A stretch of DNA of 64,000 nt from an uncultured Christensenella sp. (lineage in GTDB: Bacteria; Bacillota; Clostridia; Christensenellales; Pumilibacteraceae), in NCBI GenBank assembly GCA_910577995.1, contig CAJTND010000001.1:1-64000 (forward strand), read 5' to 3'. This document shows, in pieces, positions 12,301-18,615 of this stretch. Under the pieces are notes generated by a model. The model was not told the origin of the DNA and searched no databases. It was given only the letters and a program-made list of their open reading frames with translations. How positions within the stretch are numbered: position 1 is the first letter of the stretch; every line of letters begins with the position of its first letter. The position numbers and the translations under genes are program-made.

Positions 12301-12682
12301 CCTTACGACGCTGACGCCCGAAAAGGTCGGTCATAAATTCGTCGGTTGGCAGGACGGCGACGGCAATACCGTTACGACGCTTACCGTAGACGGAACTGAG
12401 GACGTCTACACCCTGACCGCCGTATGGCAGAAGGAGAGCTACACGCTCAAATTCGACCTCGGCTACGAGACGACCGACACGGTGACGGATGTTACTGCAG
12501 AATACGGCGAGAGCGTCACGCTCGAAACCCCGACGCGCGACGGTCATGTGTTCGGCGGTTGGTTCACCGAGGAGAACGGCGGCGGCGTTGAGTTCGACGG
12601 CGCAACAATAGGCGATCTCGGCGACGACGGCGCGACGGTGACGCTTTTCGCCAAATGGACGGAGGAAGTTCCCGCGCCCTGA
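3305..12682 (+). CDS. Giant membrane-anchored surface protein with InlB-type B-repeats
   Basis: A single 3125-residue reading frame. A short charged cytoplasmic N-terminus is followed by one hydrophobic segment at about residues 20-42. There is no cleavable signal peptide with a cleavage site, so it is probably a type II (N-terminally anchored) membrane protein. Residues about 50-2300 are Ser/Thr/Gly/Asp-rich beta-type sequence resembling bacterial Ig-like modules. Residues about 2305-3120 hold eleven tandem repeats of about 65-80 residues of the Listeria-Bacteroides / InlB B-repeat type, each with a GYxFxGW-like core and ending in LYAxW. The chain ends in PAP with no LPXTG sorting signal. 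The role is likely adhesion or cell-surface scaffolding. Start codon follows a weak GGGG ribosome site. Confidence 0.88.
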   Translation: MPISDEIIELEPIKKSKTKLIIMMVAMGVLFALAVTFLIMYVLKPNVEKDNGKVIEVSSIPSTLFSGTDENGNEVLTASVGNSYIVYADIVVDGDDVNSEILWGVEPAGAVRIDDKGLVTAETAALSDGRTGARGAATRYFCKFTPSDNISPDTLVKLTARSAKDAAVKTDIEFYIVKQGTENIAFRTMYHLQGGADLKEVDANLSEIELPYYSKSGANNTYTFQLEQLGKYDAATDSYSKLTINEIDGSKSNFLDIRSSNESLVSITHKSYSSVTGKDTFSFVINSSGAGGGEGANVATISIKANTVGGYSDEYVKTLKVVVKTPSELGYVDEIRIYSQPVPSDFGKKYAGEPYGKIPLSDTCITMPYKMSNANIASHIVLLPLSIQYNKDGTRKDTSEWINKINIGSSNSAILTPSGSGANISFTANKLAGIVKNKDGKVTTGDCYISVKDVASGGEISSVIYVNIIANNLSGAPNVKTASGSTYTNTVTDKTTQTVFISDTVPTAPEADNTLSVLYSFTAPSDMKTDDFLSDKNYITKNYSVVFPEGVSVTAGGKSIISGARYELTDIMTVTHNGDGERFTGKFDLTVRFDRDIEKGDYTVVFYKYGTELGSIGTSTDKSWSVGVKFKVAPVVTVAEFVGNDEGTAIVTENGAKAGKFIAEDATTANLYIQNRGAAVKFPFSFKQLVYGYGVDGVDLNPTVALTVSGNSSTATINNVDSNGIASFTGKYAQSDSTLAGTAKIAVRNAQGADIGTLTVNIYVIDRINEAKLYENGKMIDENSEREIKYNASNNSSMVADIEQVGVFGEYRTSQNSNIPIVSNYDIGGNIKLAYFNGNAYVDFDTSVNGNDIDFTYNNGTETRAIYSYNTVSRKLSMKTPVFQYSYNYGVDVSKVKVTLSTKPYEYGGSAVNVSRVYVFIREADEFAVFSDADCANKLTGEYTVNQGETVSLYSSPIIKIKDITNQDFDVVVVNAKANSKTVATCEQSDFTIPDALYTALAGNIGGELSAPNTRRYVYANFTAPNAADAENGDKYDITVSKGGNGFKLVIKNQARKLVRPASFWKDEACTDALTGLDFGKYNTSVATPYTAIVYIKLEYEEYTSGSSHFTKFEDIKLEVPESLEITTMQFKGEGAACVLGTDKRVAPNRLGAETAPSLQVLRCELKLKSDAKNTQTAGIEVTNTINTLTTETLPVNIGSGLKRVDFRDSDGNLLFGSDSESEKKLTFEFKNYDEIGTKDKLQLFKVSFFTISDVDDSYSFIDYDASKLTADAGLSASSCIQVNSTLTGDDPIITFGITKSNFSKLDNELVTLTLTDTSGGGNRVFTFKFRITVKLEIYDLKLSGNNVNITTTGKKLDGVQPPDLDKEEDTDGYWSKSSVVAPIFNGSDVNGKLAPSDEYLQFLSARVEIKGDDGKYVRYGTDGAPTDIIVVYNKTDGKMNGTFTVYAANNTAFKVNNLFLHVWYREYSTDTDEADTVFESRIPITISTSSNGLRPVKGSLGDSASKSVVINVASKTDEFDFAVEPYNLGSEVAADHAEISKIEYALYADAGRTSLIYSTATPNADTSIIANINASGILRLVDPKNRNGHLYFRASYLDESSGELRVVDKDIEYKIEINSVTITKGQYTFDGGVFTLYYGGQTQYTQMSNLRQFFELSTDFENAAVTGNAWNFTVAVESGGENIIRVTNGLNGAVGSIKAVGVGKTKITVDFVGKYGGKVSKTFDVDVVSLDAAIEITADGDSNTDPEINILQNSALGITAEANTLKGIDVAIEFTTSGGLSIGTPDALTENNNRASRSAPVTLDRKAYRDSSDYNNKTITVKITYTKKADAKSELISGSVVGPVVFSKTFTITPVNDFDSGFDFDLYRTKDGTTVKIGESETIDNGATYSVKLNKIVADSEYSGIVPNGIAFGAASSNNVINLKGSGNFAAGSDTLQFTFDPDATGAVTVTVTPKVYGKQFSGIQKTYTFTRGEKATAAMLHSSNGGGTYSPLTFVDGKMTKPIDYSSTGDNPNVFKYEIDASKVGMAVTVSDVSVEYTGDVTVLSPLASVGDGKFAITFRAGKRQTKLIVSGSVKVNNKTYYTEKYELELTVAQITPVLEFTSSGSHDAVKPCDRLTFGVRTDSTDFKGNIGVVYTVENGGSYAAFGTGTSDKNILTIASSVTENVRLLVCATVTVTGGALDGTVYTLYNEINVVGVPLPTVEWSAPVIKYDGTSVRLGDNITINNNGNNSVTHSFAVDDAAYGSADYDLPANGILTIRDTDKTRGGGRLRVKVTVTVGGTAINAGSKVEAFAYVEWSAFTYGVKFNLDGGNIDGSTATVTKTQTYGGNYILPPAPTKTGHEFLGWYDGTTKITAETIVDITSEKTLIAKWQAKTYVVTLVEDAGSRTVNVTYGGKFTAIGTGTAPTGRIFNYWCTSRDGTGDKFAPTDTVAITGDITLFAYYTLKNYSVTLNGNGGTPDKTGALSIAYSTSYDLGGATRVGYKFVGWFDTADAAGGNKFDTVGAWTHDGDITLYARWAVEQYTVTLDANGGALTGGDNFAVTYGGTYSALGGVTAPTRAGYEFLGWFTQPTGGDKVESTAAVSVNADHKLYAHWAQNAFRVTLNANGGTLGGDGYITVDKDGRYAGLDGNTPTRTGYNFDGWYTQPSGGDKVESNTSVTINADHTLYAHWVSTSSYTVSLDLGTDDAKCDISSIDVQGKTKYEGLPTPTREGYVFSGWSTDIDGNDTVKNGDTIALSGNFWNKVPTYKTLYASWNKEYYNIEFNGTTIANGKYAFGDMLPVPTASGKTFVGWYKESTFATAIGSTVPDFGEDNATVTVFAKWENNTYTVMLNPNGGSINSVYIEVEFGNTYILGTPTRDGHKFIGWFDTAGATGGTEFPTSGTFDKSENVTLWARWEIKKYSFTFENSDLASAELEYGATLPVPTADGKIFVGWYEEDTFATAVGSTVGDFGDVAEITLYAKWVDIVYTVTLDADGGTLLGQSSFVFNLKYGDTLDLTTLTPEKVGHKFVGWQDGDGNTVTTLTVDGTEDVYTLTAVWQKESYTLKFDLGYETTDTVTDVTAEYGESVTLETPTRDGHVFGGWFTEENGGGVEFDGATIGDLGDDGATVTLFAKWTEEVPAP

Positions 12683-12730
12683 TCGCGTCACGGACTTCGA
12701 TCGATAAACTCGTTATAAGGAAAGAAAACC

Positions 12731-13273
12731 ATGGATAAGTTTTACACTGTCGATATTTGCGGGCGTAAAGAGGATCTGCCCGTATTGCCGTTGCCGTCGT
12801 GCGTCAACATCTGCTTTTTCAATCTTCACGGCGACGTGGATCTGACAGAGCACTGCGCGAAACATCTTGCGGAGCGGATAGCCAAACACGAGCCCGACGT
12901 GCTTATAACGGCGGAGAGCAAGGGTTTACAGCTTACGCACTGCGTTGCGCGCTGTCTCGGGCAAAAGCATTACGGCGTTGCGCGCAAGAGCAAAAAGCTG
13001 TATATGCAAGACGGTATATCCGTCGACGCCAAGACGATAACGACGGGCGAGATACAGCATTTGTATCTGTCCGCGCGCGATGTGGACCTTTTGCGCGGCA
13101 AGCGCGTCGCGATAGTTGACGACGTTATCAGCACGGGCGCTGCCAATGCCGCGCTCGAACAGCTCGTGGAAAAGGCGGGCGGCAAGGTCGTTTGCCGCGC
13201 GTTCGTGCTCGCCGAGGGCGATGCCAAAGACAGGGCGGATATCGAGTACCTCGCGGCTATACCGCTGCTTTGA
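12731..13273 (+). CDS. Purine phosphoribosyltransferase-family protein (adenine PRTase-like)
   Basis: A 180-residue type I phosphoribosyltransferase. The PRPP-binding signature VAIVDDVISTGAAN is at about residues 122-135. An upstream basic/aromatic flexible loop region (KSKKLYMQDG) is typical of purine salvage enzymes. The family converts a free purine base and PRPP to the nucleotide. The sequence fits adenine or xanthine PRTases best, but base specificity cannot be read from it. It starts 48 bases after the giant gene with a clear AAGGAAAG ribosome site and is followed by a terminator. Confidence 0.8.
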   Translation: MDKFYTVDICGRKEDLPVLPLPSCVNICFFNLHGDVDLTEHCAKHLAERIAKHEPDVLITAESKGLQLTHCVARCLGQKHYGVARKSKKLYMQDGISVDAKTITTGEIQHLYLSARDVDLLRGKRVAIVDDVISTGAANAALEQLVEKAGGKVVCRAFVLAEGDAKDRADIEYLAAIPLL

Positions 13274-13353
13274 TGGAAAAACGCTTTATGCCATTGTGCG
13301 TCGAGCGGAATATTGCCGCGCGAACGATAACGGCATGATATAACGCAAAACAA

Positions 13354-13383
13354 AAAAGCCGTCGCTTTACTGCGACGGCTTTT
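13354..13383. terminator. Bidirectional terminator
   Basis: Perfect 12-bp stem AAAAGCCGTCGC / GCGACGGCTTTT with a six-base loop (13366-13371), A-rich on one side and T-rich on the other. It separates the convergent phosphoribosyltransferase and spore-coat-like genes. Confidence 0.85.
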
Positions 13384-13396
13384 GCTGCTTAGGCGA

Positions 13397-14320
13397 TTAT
13401 TTGCAGAGCGGTCCGAAAAGGCGCTTCGCCTCGACGATCTGCTCTTCCGACGCTTCGTCGGTGGGGTACAGTCCGCGTTTTTCCATATACTCAAAGGTCG
13501 CGAACTGGTCGTTGGCGCATTCCGCGAGGTTCTCTTTGATGAGCGCGCGGAGCGGTTCTTCCGCGCTCTCGCAGAGCGCGGTCGAGTACAGCTTGACGAG
13601 CTGTTTCTCGCCGCCGAGCACGTCCGAGATTATTTCGTAATCGTCGAGCGAGCATTTTTCCTGAGCGGCAAAAGTGCGGTCGTCGCACGCCGCCATTTCG
13701 CTGTCGGCGAGGTCGACGCCGTATTCCCGGGCGGTCTCGGCGGAGTTGTCGGAAAACTCGCAGCTGTCGCCGTCGCAGCCGTCGTGCCCGTCGCGGCGGT
13801 CGTTGCCGCGTCCGCAACCGCAGCCGCAATCGTCGGCGGCTTCGGTGTCGTACTCATCGGTCGGTTCGTCGACGCTTGTTTCATAGCCGTCGACGGCGGC
13901 GGTCTCGTCGCTCGGGTCGCAGTATTCCTGCGCGGTCTCGGTATCGTCGTTATAGCCGCAGCTGTCCGTCCTGCCGTCGCAACCGCAGTCGTCGCGGTCT
14001 TTGCCGCAACCGCAACCGCAGTCCTCGGCGCTTTCGTACAGCGAGCTGAGGTCGGTCTTGCGCTCGGCTTGCGTCGCTTCCGTCGCGGTCATGCCGAGCG
14101 GCGCGATAAGCCCGGGGGCGTTGAAGAAGTCCTGTTCGGGCATGGGCATGCCGACGTATTCGGGCGTGCCGAATCCCGCGGCGTGCTCGCTGCCGAATTC
14201 CTCGGGCGTTTCGGTAAACTCTTTCGCGCTCTCGATGCTTATCTCGTTGCGGTCGGAGCAGTCGGCGGGATCGCAGTCGAACCTATCGTTGATATTTGCG
14301 TAGAATTGAGGCTTGTTCAT
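13397..14320 (-). CDS. Spore-coat CotF-like protein with Asp/Cys-rich central region
   Basis: A 307-residue acidic protein. The N-terminal 90 residues include PEEFG, GTPEYVG and GLIAPLG-like turns. The centre has two clusters of Cys/Gly/Asp (around DCGCGCGK and DDCGCGCGRG) that could bind metal or crosslink. The last 80 residues resemble the CotF family of spore coat proteins: a helical ferritin-like segment with EKQLVKLYSTALCESAEEPL and YMEKRGLYP. Clear GGAG ribosome site. It is cotranscribed with the small coat-like gene just upstream. Probably a spore coat or mother-cell protein; its sporulation regulation is inferred. Confidence 0.7.
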   Translation of the reverse strand: MNKPQFYANINDRFDCDPADCSDRNEISIESAKEFTETPEEFGSEHAAGFGTPEYVGMPMPEQDFFNAPGLIAPLGMTATEATQAERKTDLSSLYESAEDCGCGCGKDRDDCGCDGRTDSCGYNDDTETAQEYCDPSDETAAVDGYETSVDEPTDEYDTEAADDCGCGCGRGNDRRDGHDGCDGDSCEFSDNSAETAREYGVDLADSEMAACDDRTFAAQEKCSLDDYEIISDVLGGEKQLVKLYSTALCESAEEPLRALIKENLAECANDQFATFEYMEKRGLYPTDEASEEQIVEAKRLFGPLCK

Positions 14321-14329
14321 AGTGTCTCC

Positions 14330-14512
14330 TTAGTTTTTATCGAGGTAGTTGACGAGCGTTTCGTAACGCTGTTTGTGTCCGTTGGCGAGCTTGCCGAGCG
14401 CGCAGCGCAGATCGTCGTTTTCCGTTTCGGAAACGTAGTTGCAGCATTTTTTGTAGGCGAGCTTCTCACTGCGGCACAGTTCGCTCAGTTCTTGAAGGCT
14501 TTTTGTGGTCAT
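14330..14512 (-). CDS. Small coat-associated helical protein
   Basis: A 60-residue, largely helical protein with a Cys pair (KCCNYV) and the pattern LxxLxxSEKLAYKKC. It looks like the first half of a CotF/ferritin-like helical hairpin. The ATG follows AAAGGAG at ideal distance. The stop is nine bases before the CotF-like start, so the pair form an operon and may assemble together. Function unproven. Confidence 0.6.
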   Translation of the reverse strand: MTTKSLQELSELCRSEKLAYKKCCNYVSETENDDLRCALGKLANGHKQRYETLVNYLDKN

Positions 14513-14606
14513 GGTTTCTCCTTTATCGATATTATGGCTAATATTTGCGCGAGCGCGCCTTTTTATGCAAGCGCGGGCGGTATGTCGGTCAAGTCGGTCA
14601 AAACCC

Positions 14607-14635
14607 TTGATTTATGCCGCGCTCGGGTGTATAAT
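14607..14635 (+). promoter_or_regulatory. Promoter of recX, placed for a leaderless transcript
   Basis: TTGATT (14607-14612), 17-base spacer, TATAAT (14630-14635). Only six bases (CATACC) separate the -10 box from the GTG start at 14642, so the expected start of transcription falls on or next to the start codon. Confidence 0.75.
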
Positions 14636-14641
14636 CATACC

Positions 14642-15265
14642 GTGGGCAAGATTACCGACATAGCGCGGCAAAAGCGCAATACTTCGCGGGTAAGCGTGTT
14701 TATCGACGACGAGTTCGTTTGCGGGCTCGACGCGGTGACGGCAGTCGCCGCACGGCTCAAAATAGGCGACGAGATAACCGCCGAGCATCTTCGGGAGATC
14801 GTTTTCGACAGCGAGGTAAATTCCGCATTCGAGCGCGCCGTTTCGTATCTTTCGCGCTCGCCGAGGACGCGGCGCGAGATAGAGCGGTATCTGCGCGAAA
14901 AGGACTATGAAAAAGCCGTTGCCGAAAAAGCGGTCGAACGGCTCGACGAGTACCGATACACCGACGACCGCGCGTATGCGGAGCTGTATATAAAGTCGCG
15001 CTCGGCGCGATACGGCAAGTTCCGTCTTGCCGCGGAGCTTAGAAAAAAAGGCGTAGACAGCTCGATAATCGACGAACTGCTTGACGACAGCGGCGAGGAC
15101 GCTGTGGCGGCGGCGCGGAAGTATATGCGGACGCACCCGTCCGCCAATGTGCAAAAGCTTAAAAGGTTTCTCGCAGGTCGAGGGTTTTCCTGGGACGCGG
15201 TGTCGGCGGCGGTCGCGGATATAGCCGACGAGTTTTTCGCGGGCGGCGACGAGTACGAGGACTGA
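14642..15265 (+). CDS. recX: Regulatory protein RecX
   Basis: RecX caps and inhibits RecA filaments. The 207-residue protein starts with the family-typical VGKITDIARQKRN and FIDDEFVCGLD. It then has three tandem three-helix units, including SRSPRTRREIERYLREK, YTDDRAYAELYIKSRSARYG and RKYMRTHPSANVQKLKRFL. GTG 14642 was chosen because homology starts there and a -10 box sits just upstream. The reading frame stays open far upstream, but that part is antisense to the coat genes and is not coding. No ribosome site is possible with this promoter. Confidence 0.9.
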   Translation: MGKITDIARQKRNTSRVSVFIDDEFVCGLDAVTAVAARLKIGDEITAEHLREIVFDSEVNSAFERAVSYLSRSPRTRREIERYLREKDYEKAVAEKAVERLDEYRYTDDRAYAELYIKSRSARYGKFRLAAELRKKGVDSSIIDELLDDSGEDAVAAARKYMRTHPSANVQKLKRFLAGRGFSWDAVSAAVADIADEFFAGGDEYED

Positions 15266-15320
15266 AATTTATTCGGACACGGCGCGGATCGCGCCGGTCG
15301 AAAAGGCGGTTATAAGATAA

Positions 15321-16235
15321 ATGGACAGTAAGTTTTTACTTCCCGACGGGATAAGGATAGGACAAGCCGACGACGGTCATACGGGCGTTACCTGCATACT
15401 CGCAGGGCGCGCGGTCGGCGGTGTGTGCGTGCGCGGCGGCGCGCCGGGCACGCGCGAAACGGATATGCTTCGCGCCGATAAGTCGCAAGGGCATGTCGAT
15501 GCGATAGTGCTTTCGGGCGGTTCGGCTTACGGGCTGGAAGCGGCTTGCGGCGTTGCCGAATATTTGCGCGAGCAAGGCGAGGGCTTCCGCATAGGCGATA
15601 AGGTAGTTCCGCTCGTCGCGCAGGCGATACTGTACGATCTCGGCGGCGACGGTTATCGTTATCCCGACAAAGCAATGGGACGGCGCGCCGCGCAAGCCGC
15701 GTCGACCGACGTAGTTTTCGGTCGTGCGGGCGCAGGCACCGGCGCGACGGTCGGCAAGATACTCGGCGACAAGCTTTGCAGTCGCGGCGGTATCGGCGGC
15801 GCGACGCTTAGCTTCGGCGATGCGTTCGTTTCGGCGATAGTCGCGGTCAACGCGCTCGGCGACGTTTACGACCACAGAACGGGCAAAGTGCTTGCCGGCG
15901 CGAGAACGCCCGACGGCGGATTCTTCGATACCGCGGCGCGGCTTGCCGACGGCACGCTCGAAAAGCTTTTCGCCGCGAATATCGTCGGCGGAACGAATAC
16001 GACCATAGGCTGCGTTATGACCAACGCCGCGCTCGACAAAGCGCAGGTCAACAAGCTCGCCGCCGCCGCGCACGACGGGCTCGCAATGTCGATACGTCCC
16101 GTCCATACCGACGCGGACGGCGATACCGTATTCGCGCTCTCAAAGGGCGAATGCAGAGCCGACCTCAATATCCTGATGGCGCTCGCAGCGGAAGCGACGG
16201 CATGCGCTATCGAGAATGCGGTCAAGGTCGGTTAA
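15321..16235 (+). CDS. P1-family (DmpA/NylC-type) N-terminal nucleophile peptidase
   Basis: A 304-residue Ntn-hydrolase of the P1 family, which includes aminopeptidase DmpA and the nylon-oligomer hydrolase NylC. These enzymes self-cleave before a Thr/Ser that becomes the nucleophile. Family stretches visible are GVTCILAGRA, RGGAPGTRETD, LSGGSAYGLEAA and RAGAGTGATVGK. The cleavage region GGTNTTIGCVMTN puts the predicted cut near N226/T227. It lies 55 bases after recX and three bases before acpS, so it probably shares the acpS-nnr transcript. Substrate unknown. Confidence 0.85.
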   Translation: MDSKFLLPDGIRIGQADDGHTGVTCILAGRAVGGVCVRGGAPGTRETDMLRADKSQGHVDAIVLSGGSAYGLEAACGVAEYLREQGEGFRIGDKVVPLVAQAILYDLGGDGYRYPDKAMGRRAAQAASTDVVFGRAGAGTGATVGKILGDKLCSRGGIGGATLSFGDAFVSAIVAVNALGDVYDHRTGKVLAGARTPDGGFFDTAARLADGTLEKLFAANIVGGTNTTIGCVMTNAALDKAQVNKLAAAAHDGLAMSIRPVHTDADGDTVFALSKGECRADLNILMALAAEATACAIENAVKVG

Positions 16236-16238
16236 TAG

Positions 16239-16598
16239 ATGATAGGTATCGATACTGTCGTTGTGTCGCGGATAGCCGAAGCTGTAAAGGACGAGGCGTT
16301 TCTGCGCCGCGTGTTTACGGCGCGGGAACGCGCGTACTGCGACGGACGCGCGCGCCCGTGCGAGAGTTATGCCGGTCTGTTTTGCGCCAAGGAGGCGACT
16401 GTAAAGGCTCTTAAATGCGGATTTTTGCACGGGATAGCGCCGACCGATATCGAAATAACGCACGATACCGAAGGCGCGCCCGTGCTCGTCATGCACGGCA
16501 AAGCGGCGGAGCTGCTCGCGGGCAGAACTGCCGAAGTGTCGATATCGCACGACGGCGATCGCGCAGTCGCGGCGGTCTTGATAACATCGGATAAATAA
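16239..16598 (+). CDS. acpS: Holo-[acyl-carrier-protein] synthase
   Basis: Transfers 4'-phosphopantetheine from CoA to acyl carrier protein. A compact 119-residue AcpS with MIGIDTV at the N-terminus (Mg-binding Asp), the FTARERAYC stretch and the FCAKEATVKAL helix bearing the second acidic ligand. It starts three bases after the peptidase stop and is followed by the NAD(P)HX repair gene, matching the common Firmicutes order acpS - nnr - mazEF. Confidence 0.95.
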   Translation: MIGIDTVVVSRIAEAVKDEAFLRRVFTARERAYCDGRARPCESYAGLFCAKEATVKALKCGFLHGIAPTDIEITHDTEGAPVLVMHGKAAELLAGRTAEVSISHDGDRAVAAVLITSDK

Positions 16599-16613
16599 GA
16601 GGAGAACGCTATT

Positions 16614-18074
16614 ATGCGATACGTATTGACAGCGGACGAAGTGCGCGCCGCCGAGCGCGCGGTCAACGCCGAGGGCGTAGATAATATTTATCTCAGGTTC
16701 AACGCCGCGCTTGCGGTAGCCGATGCGCTCGGCGAACGGGCAAAGTCGGGCGACGTCGCGTTCTTCTGCGGACCGGGCGGAAACGGCGCGGACGGGCTGA
16801 TAGCGGCGGCGCGGCTAAAAAGCACGGGCGCGAACGTCCGTGCGTATCTTACCGTCGAAGCCGAGAACTCGGCGGCGGTAAAAGACGCCGTTGCGCATGC
16901 GGTCAATTCGGGCGTTGAGGTAAAGCCGTGCGCCGAGTACGACGGAGGCGCGGCGGTCGCAGTCGACGCTATTTACGGTATCGGGCTGAACAAGCCGATA
17001 ACGGGCGCGACGGCGGCGCTCATAGATAAGCTCAATAAGAGCAAGAACGCGTTTCGGATGGCGCTCGATATTCCGTCCGGGCTTGACGCGGACACGGGCG
17101 AGATACACGGTACGGCGTTCCGCGCGCACTTGACGCTGACGTTTTCGTGTTATAAACGCGGCATGCTGTTCGGCAGCGGCAGGGATGTATGCGGCAGGAT
17201 AGCCGTCGCGGACGTCGGGATACCGACGCGGTCGAAGCTTTGCGTTTACGAAAACGCCGATTTCAAACCGTACAAGCGCAGTGACGGCGCGCATAAAGGA
17301 ACGTCGGGCAGGGTCTATTGTATAGGCGGCTGCGGTACGATGATAGGCGCGCCGATAATGGCGGGCGCGGCAGCGCAGGCGGCGTATCTAAACGGCGCGG
17401 GAGTGGTTACGGTGTGCGTGCCGAGCATACACCGCGTCGCGTTGTCGGCGCGTACCGTCACGGCCACTATGCGGTTTTTGCCCGACGATGCGGACGGGTT
17501 CATCAAGTTCGATGAAGCCGCGCTTGACGGGATAATAAAGGACGCGGCGGCTATCGTTATCGGAATGGGCATGGGCGGCGCGCCCGAGCTGAGAAAGATA
17601 CTTGCGTATCTGTGTGCCAACTTCGGCGGCGCGCTCGTTATAGATGCGGACGCGCTCAATGCGCTCGCGGACGATCTTTCGCCTATAAAGGGGGGTAAGG
17701 CGAGGATAGTGCTTACTCCGCACGTCGGCGAGTTTCGCAGGCTCACCGGCAAACCCGAAACGATAGAAAACGCTGTTTCGCTTGCCGCAGAGCTCGACTG
17801 CGTGGTAGTGCTCAAATCCGCGACGACCGTTGTTACCGACGGCGAAGAAACGCGTATAAACGTCGTCGGCACGCCTGCAATGGCTAAGGGCGGCTCTGGC
17901 GATATACTCGGCGGTTGCATTGCCGCGCTTGCGTGCTCGTATTCCCCGATCGATGCGGCGACTATCGCATGCTACCGCAACGGGGTAGGCGCGGAGCGCG
18001 CAGTCAGTTCGTATGCGGAAATGATGCTCAAGCCGGAAGATATCCTCAAAATGGCAAACTACCCCGAGCTGTAA
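16614..18074 (+). CDS. nnr: Bifunctional NAD(P)H-hydrate epimerase / ADP- or ATP-dependent dehydratase
   Basis: Repairs damaged NAD(P)H hydrates. The 486-residue protein has an N-terminal YjeF_N epimerase domain (residues about 1-210, with CGPGGNGADGLIAA) and a C-terminal ribokinase-like dehydratase domain. That domain contains GAAAQAAYLNGAG, LTPHVGEF and the GTPAMAKGGSGDILGG nucleotide-binding loop. Start follows AAGAGGAG. Both domains look complete. Confidence 0.95.
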   Translation: MRYVLTADEVRAAERAVNAEGVDNIYLRFNAALAVADALGERAKSGDVAFFCGPGGNGADGLIAAARLKSTGANVRAYLTVEAENSAAVKDAVAHAVNSGVEVKPCAEYDGGAAVAVDAIYGIGLNKPITGATAALIDKLNKSKNAFRMALDIPSGLDADTGEIHGTAFRAHLTLTFSCYKRGMLFGSGRDVCGRIAVADVGIPTRSKLCVYENADFKPYKRSDGAHKGTSGRVYCIGGCGTMIGAPIMAGAAAQAAYLNGAGVVTVCVPSIHRVALSARTVTATMRFLPDDADGFIKFDEAALDGIIKDAAAIVIGMGMGGAPELRKILAYLCANFGGALVIDADALNALADDLSPIKGGKARIVLTPHVGEFRRLTGKPETIENAVSLAAELDCVVVLKSATTVVTDGEETRINVVGTPAMAKGGSGDILGGCIAALACSYSPIDAATIACYRNGVGAERAVSSYAEMMLKPEDILKMANYPEL

Positions 18075-18188
18075 AGGCGTCGGGGCAGTCCGCGAATATA
18101 TAAAAACGTGCATTGCACTGTAATGTCTTTATTTAAGGCGATCGCCGCCGCGCTTTTGCGCCTGCGACAAAAGTCCGAATAAGTAATA

Positions 18189-18536
18189 TCATACGAAGCC
18201 GAGCGATATCAGCGTCGCCCGTTCTATCTTGCGCATGGCGATCTCGTCTACTTCGCCTATGCGCGATTGCAGTCGTCGCTTGTCGAGCGTGCGCATTTGT
18301 TCGAGCAGTACGACGGAATCCTTGCTCAGCCCGAACTTACCCGCGTGTATCTCGACGTGCGTCGGCAGCTTGGCTTTTGTTATCCTGCTCGTGACGGCGC
18401 ACACTATCACGGTGGGCGAGTATCGGTTGCCGACGTCGTTTTGGATTATGAGCACGGGGCGCACTCCGCCTTGCTCCGATCCGACAACGGGGCTCAGGTC
18501 CGCGTAATATATTTCGCCGCGTTTGTAGACCGACAC
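18189..18536 (-). CDS. ndoA: MazF/NdoA-type endoribonuclease toxin
   Basis: A 115-residue type II toxin of the MazF/PemK family that cuts mRNA at short sequence motifs. Diagnostic stretches are YKRGEIYYADLSPVVGSEQGG, RPVLIIQNDVGN, TVIVCAVTS and a C-terminal LGFV. The antitoxin gene lies upstream on the same strand, separated by a 79-base gap holding a strong hairpin. The location after acpS-nnr matches the chromosomal ndoAI-ndoA pair of Firmicutes, although alr is absent here. Confidence 0.93.
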   Translation of the reverse strand: MSVYKRGEIYYADLSPVVGSEQGGVRPVLIIQNDVGNRYSPTVIVCAVTSRITKAKLPTHVEIHAGKFGLSKDSVVLLEQMRTLDKRRLQSRIGEVDEIAMRKIERATLISLGFV

Positions 18537-18550
18537 GATTTCTCTCCTGT

Positions 18551-18609
18551 GGTAACGTCAAGCCGACCGCCGTGGCGGCGGCTTTGCTTTTGTATAGGCT
18601 GGCGTTACC
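18551..18609 (-). promoter_or_regulatory. Nested hairpin between antitoxin and toxin genes
   Basis: Outer arms GGTAACGTCAAGCC (18551-18564) and GGCTGGCGTTACC (18597-18609) pair with one G-U and one bulge. Inside them CCGCC and GGCGG form a second GC-rich hairpin. The structure fills the gap between the two genes and could slow read-through into the toxin or direct RNA processing. Confidence 0.5.
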
Positions 18610-18615
18610 GACTTA

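Noticed and set aside
10200..12660. Tandem repeats at the end of the giant gene as a CRISPR-like array
   Set aside because: Repeats are long, divergent, in frame and encode InlB-type protein repeats.
13382..14641. Long in-frame N-terminal extension of RecX
   Set aside because: It is antisense to the two spore-coat-like genes, and RecX homology and a promoter both place the start at 14642.
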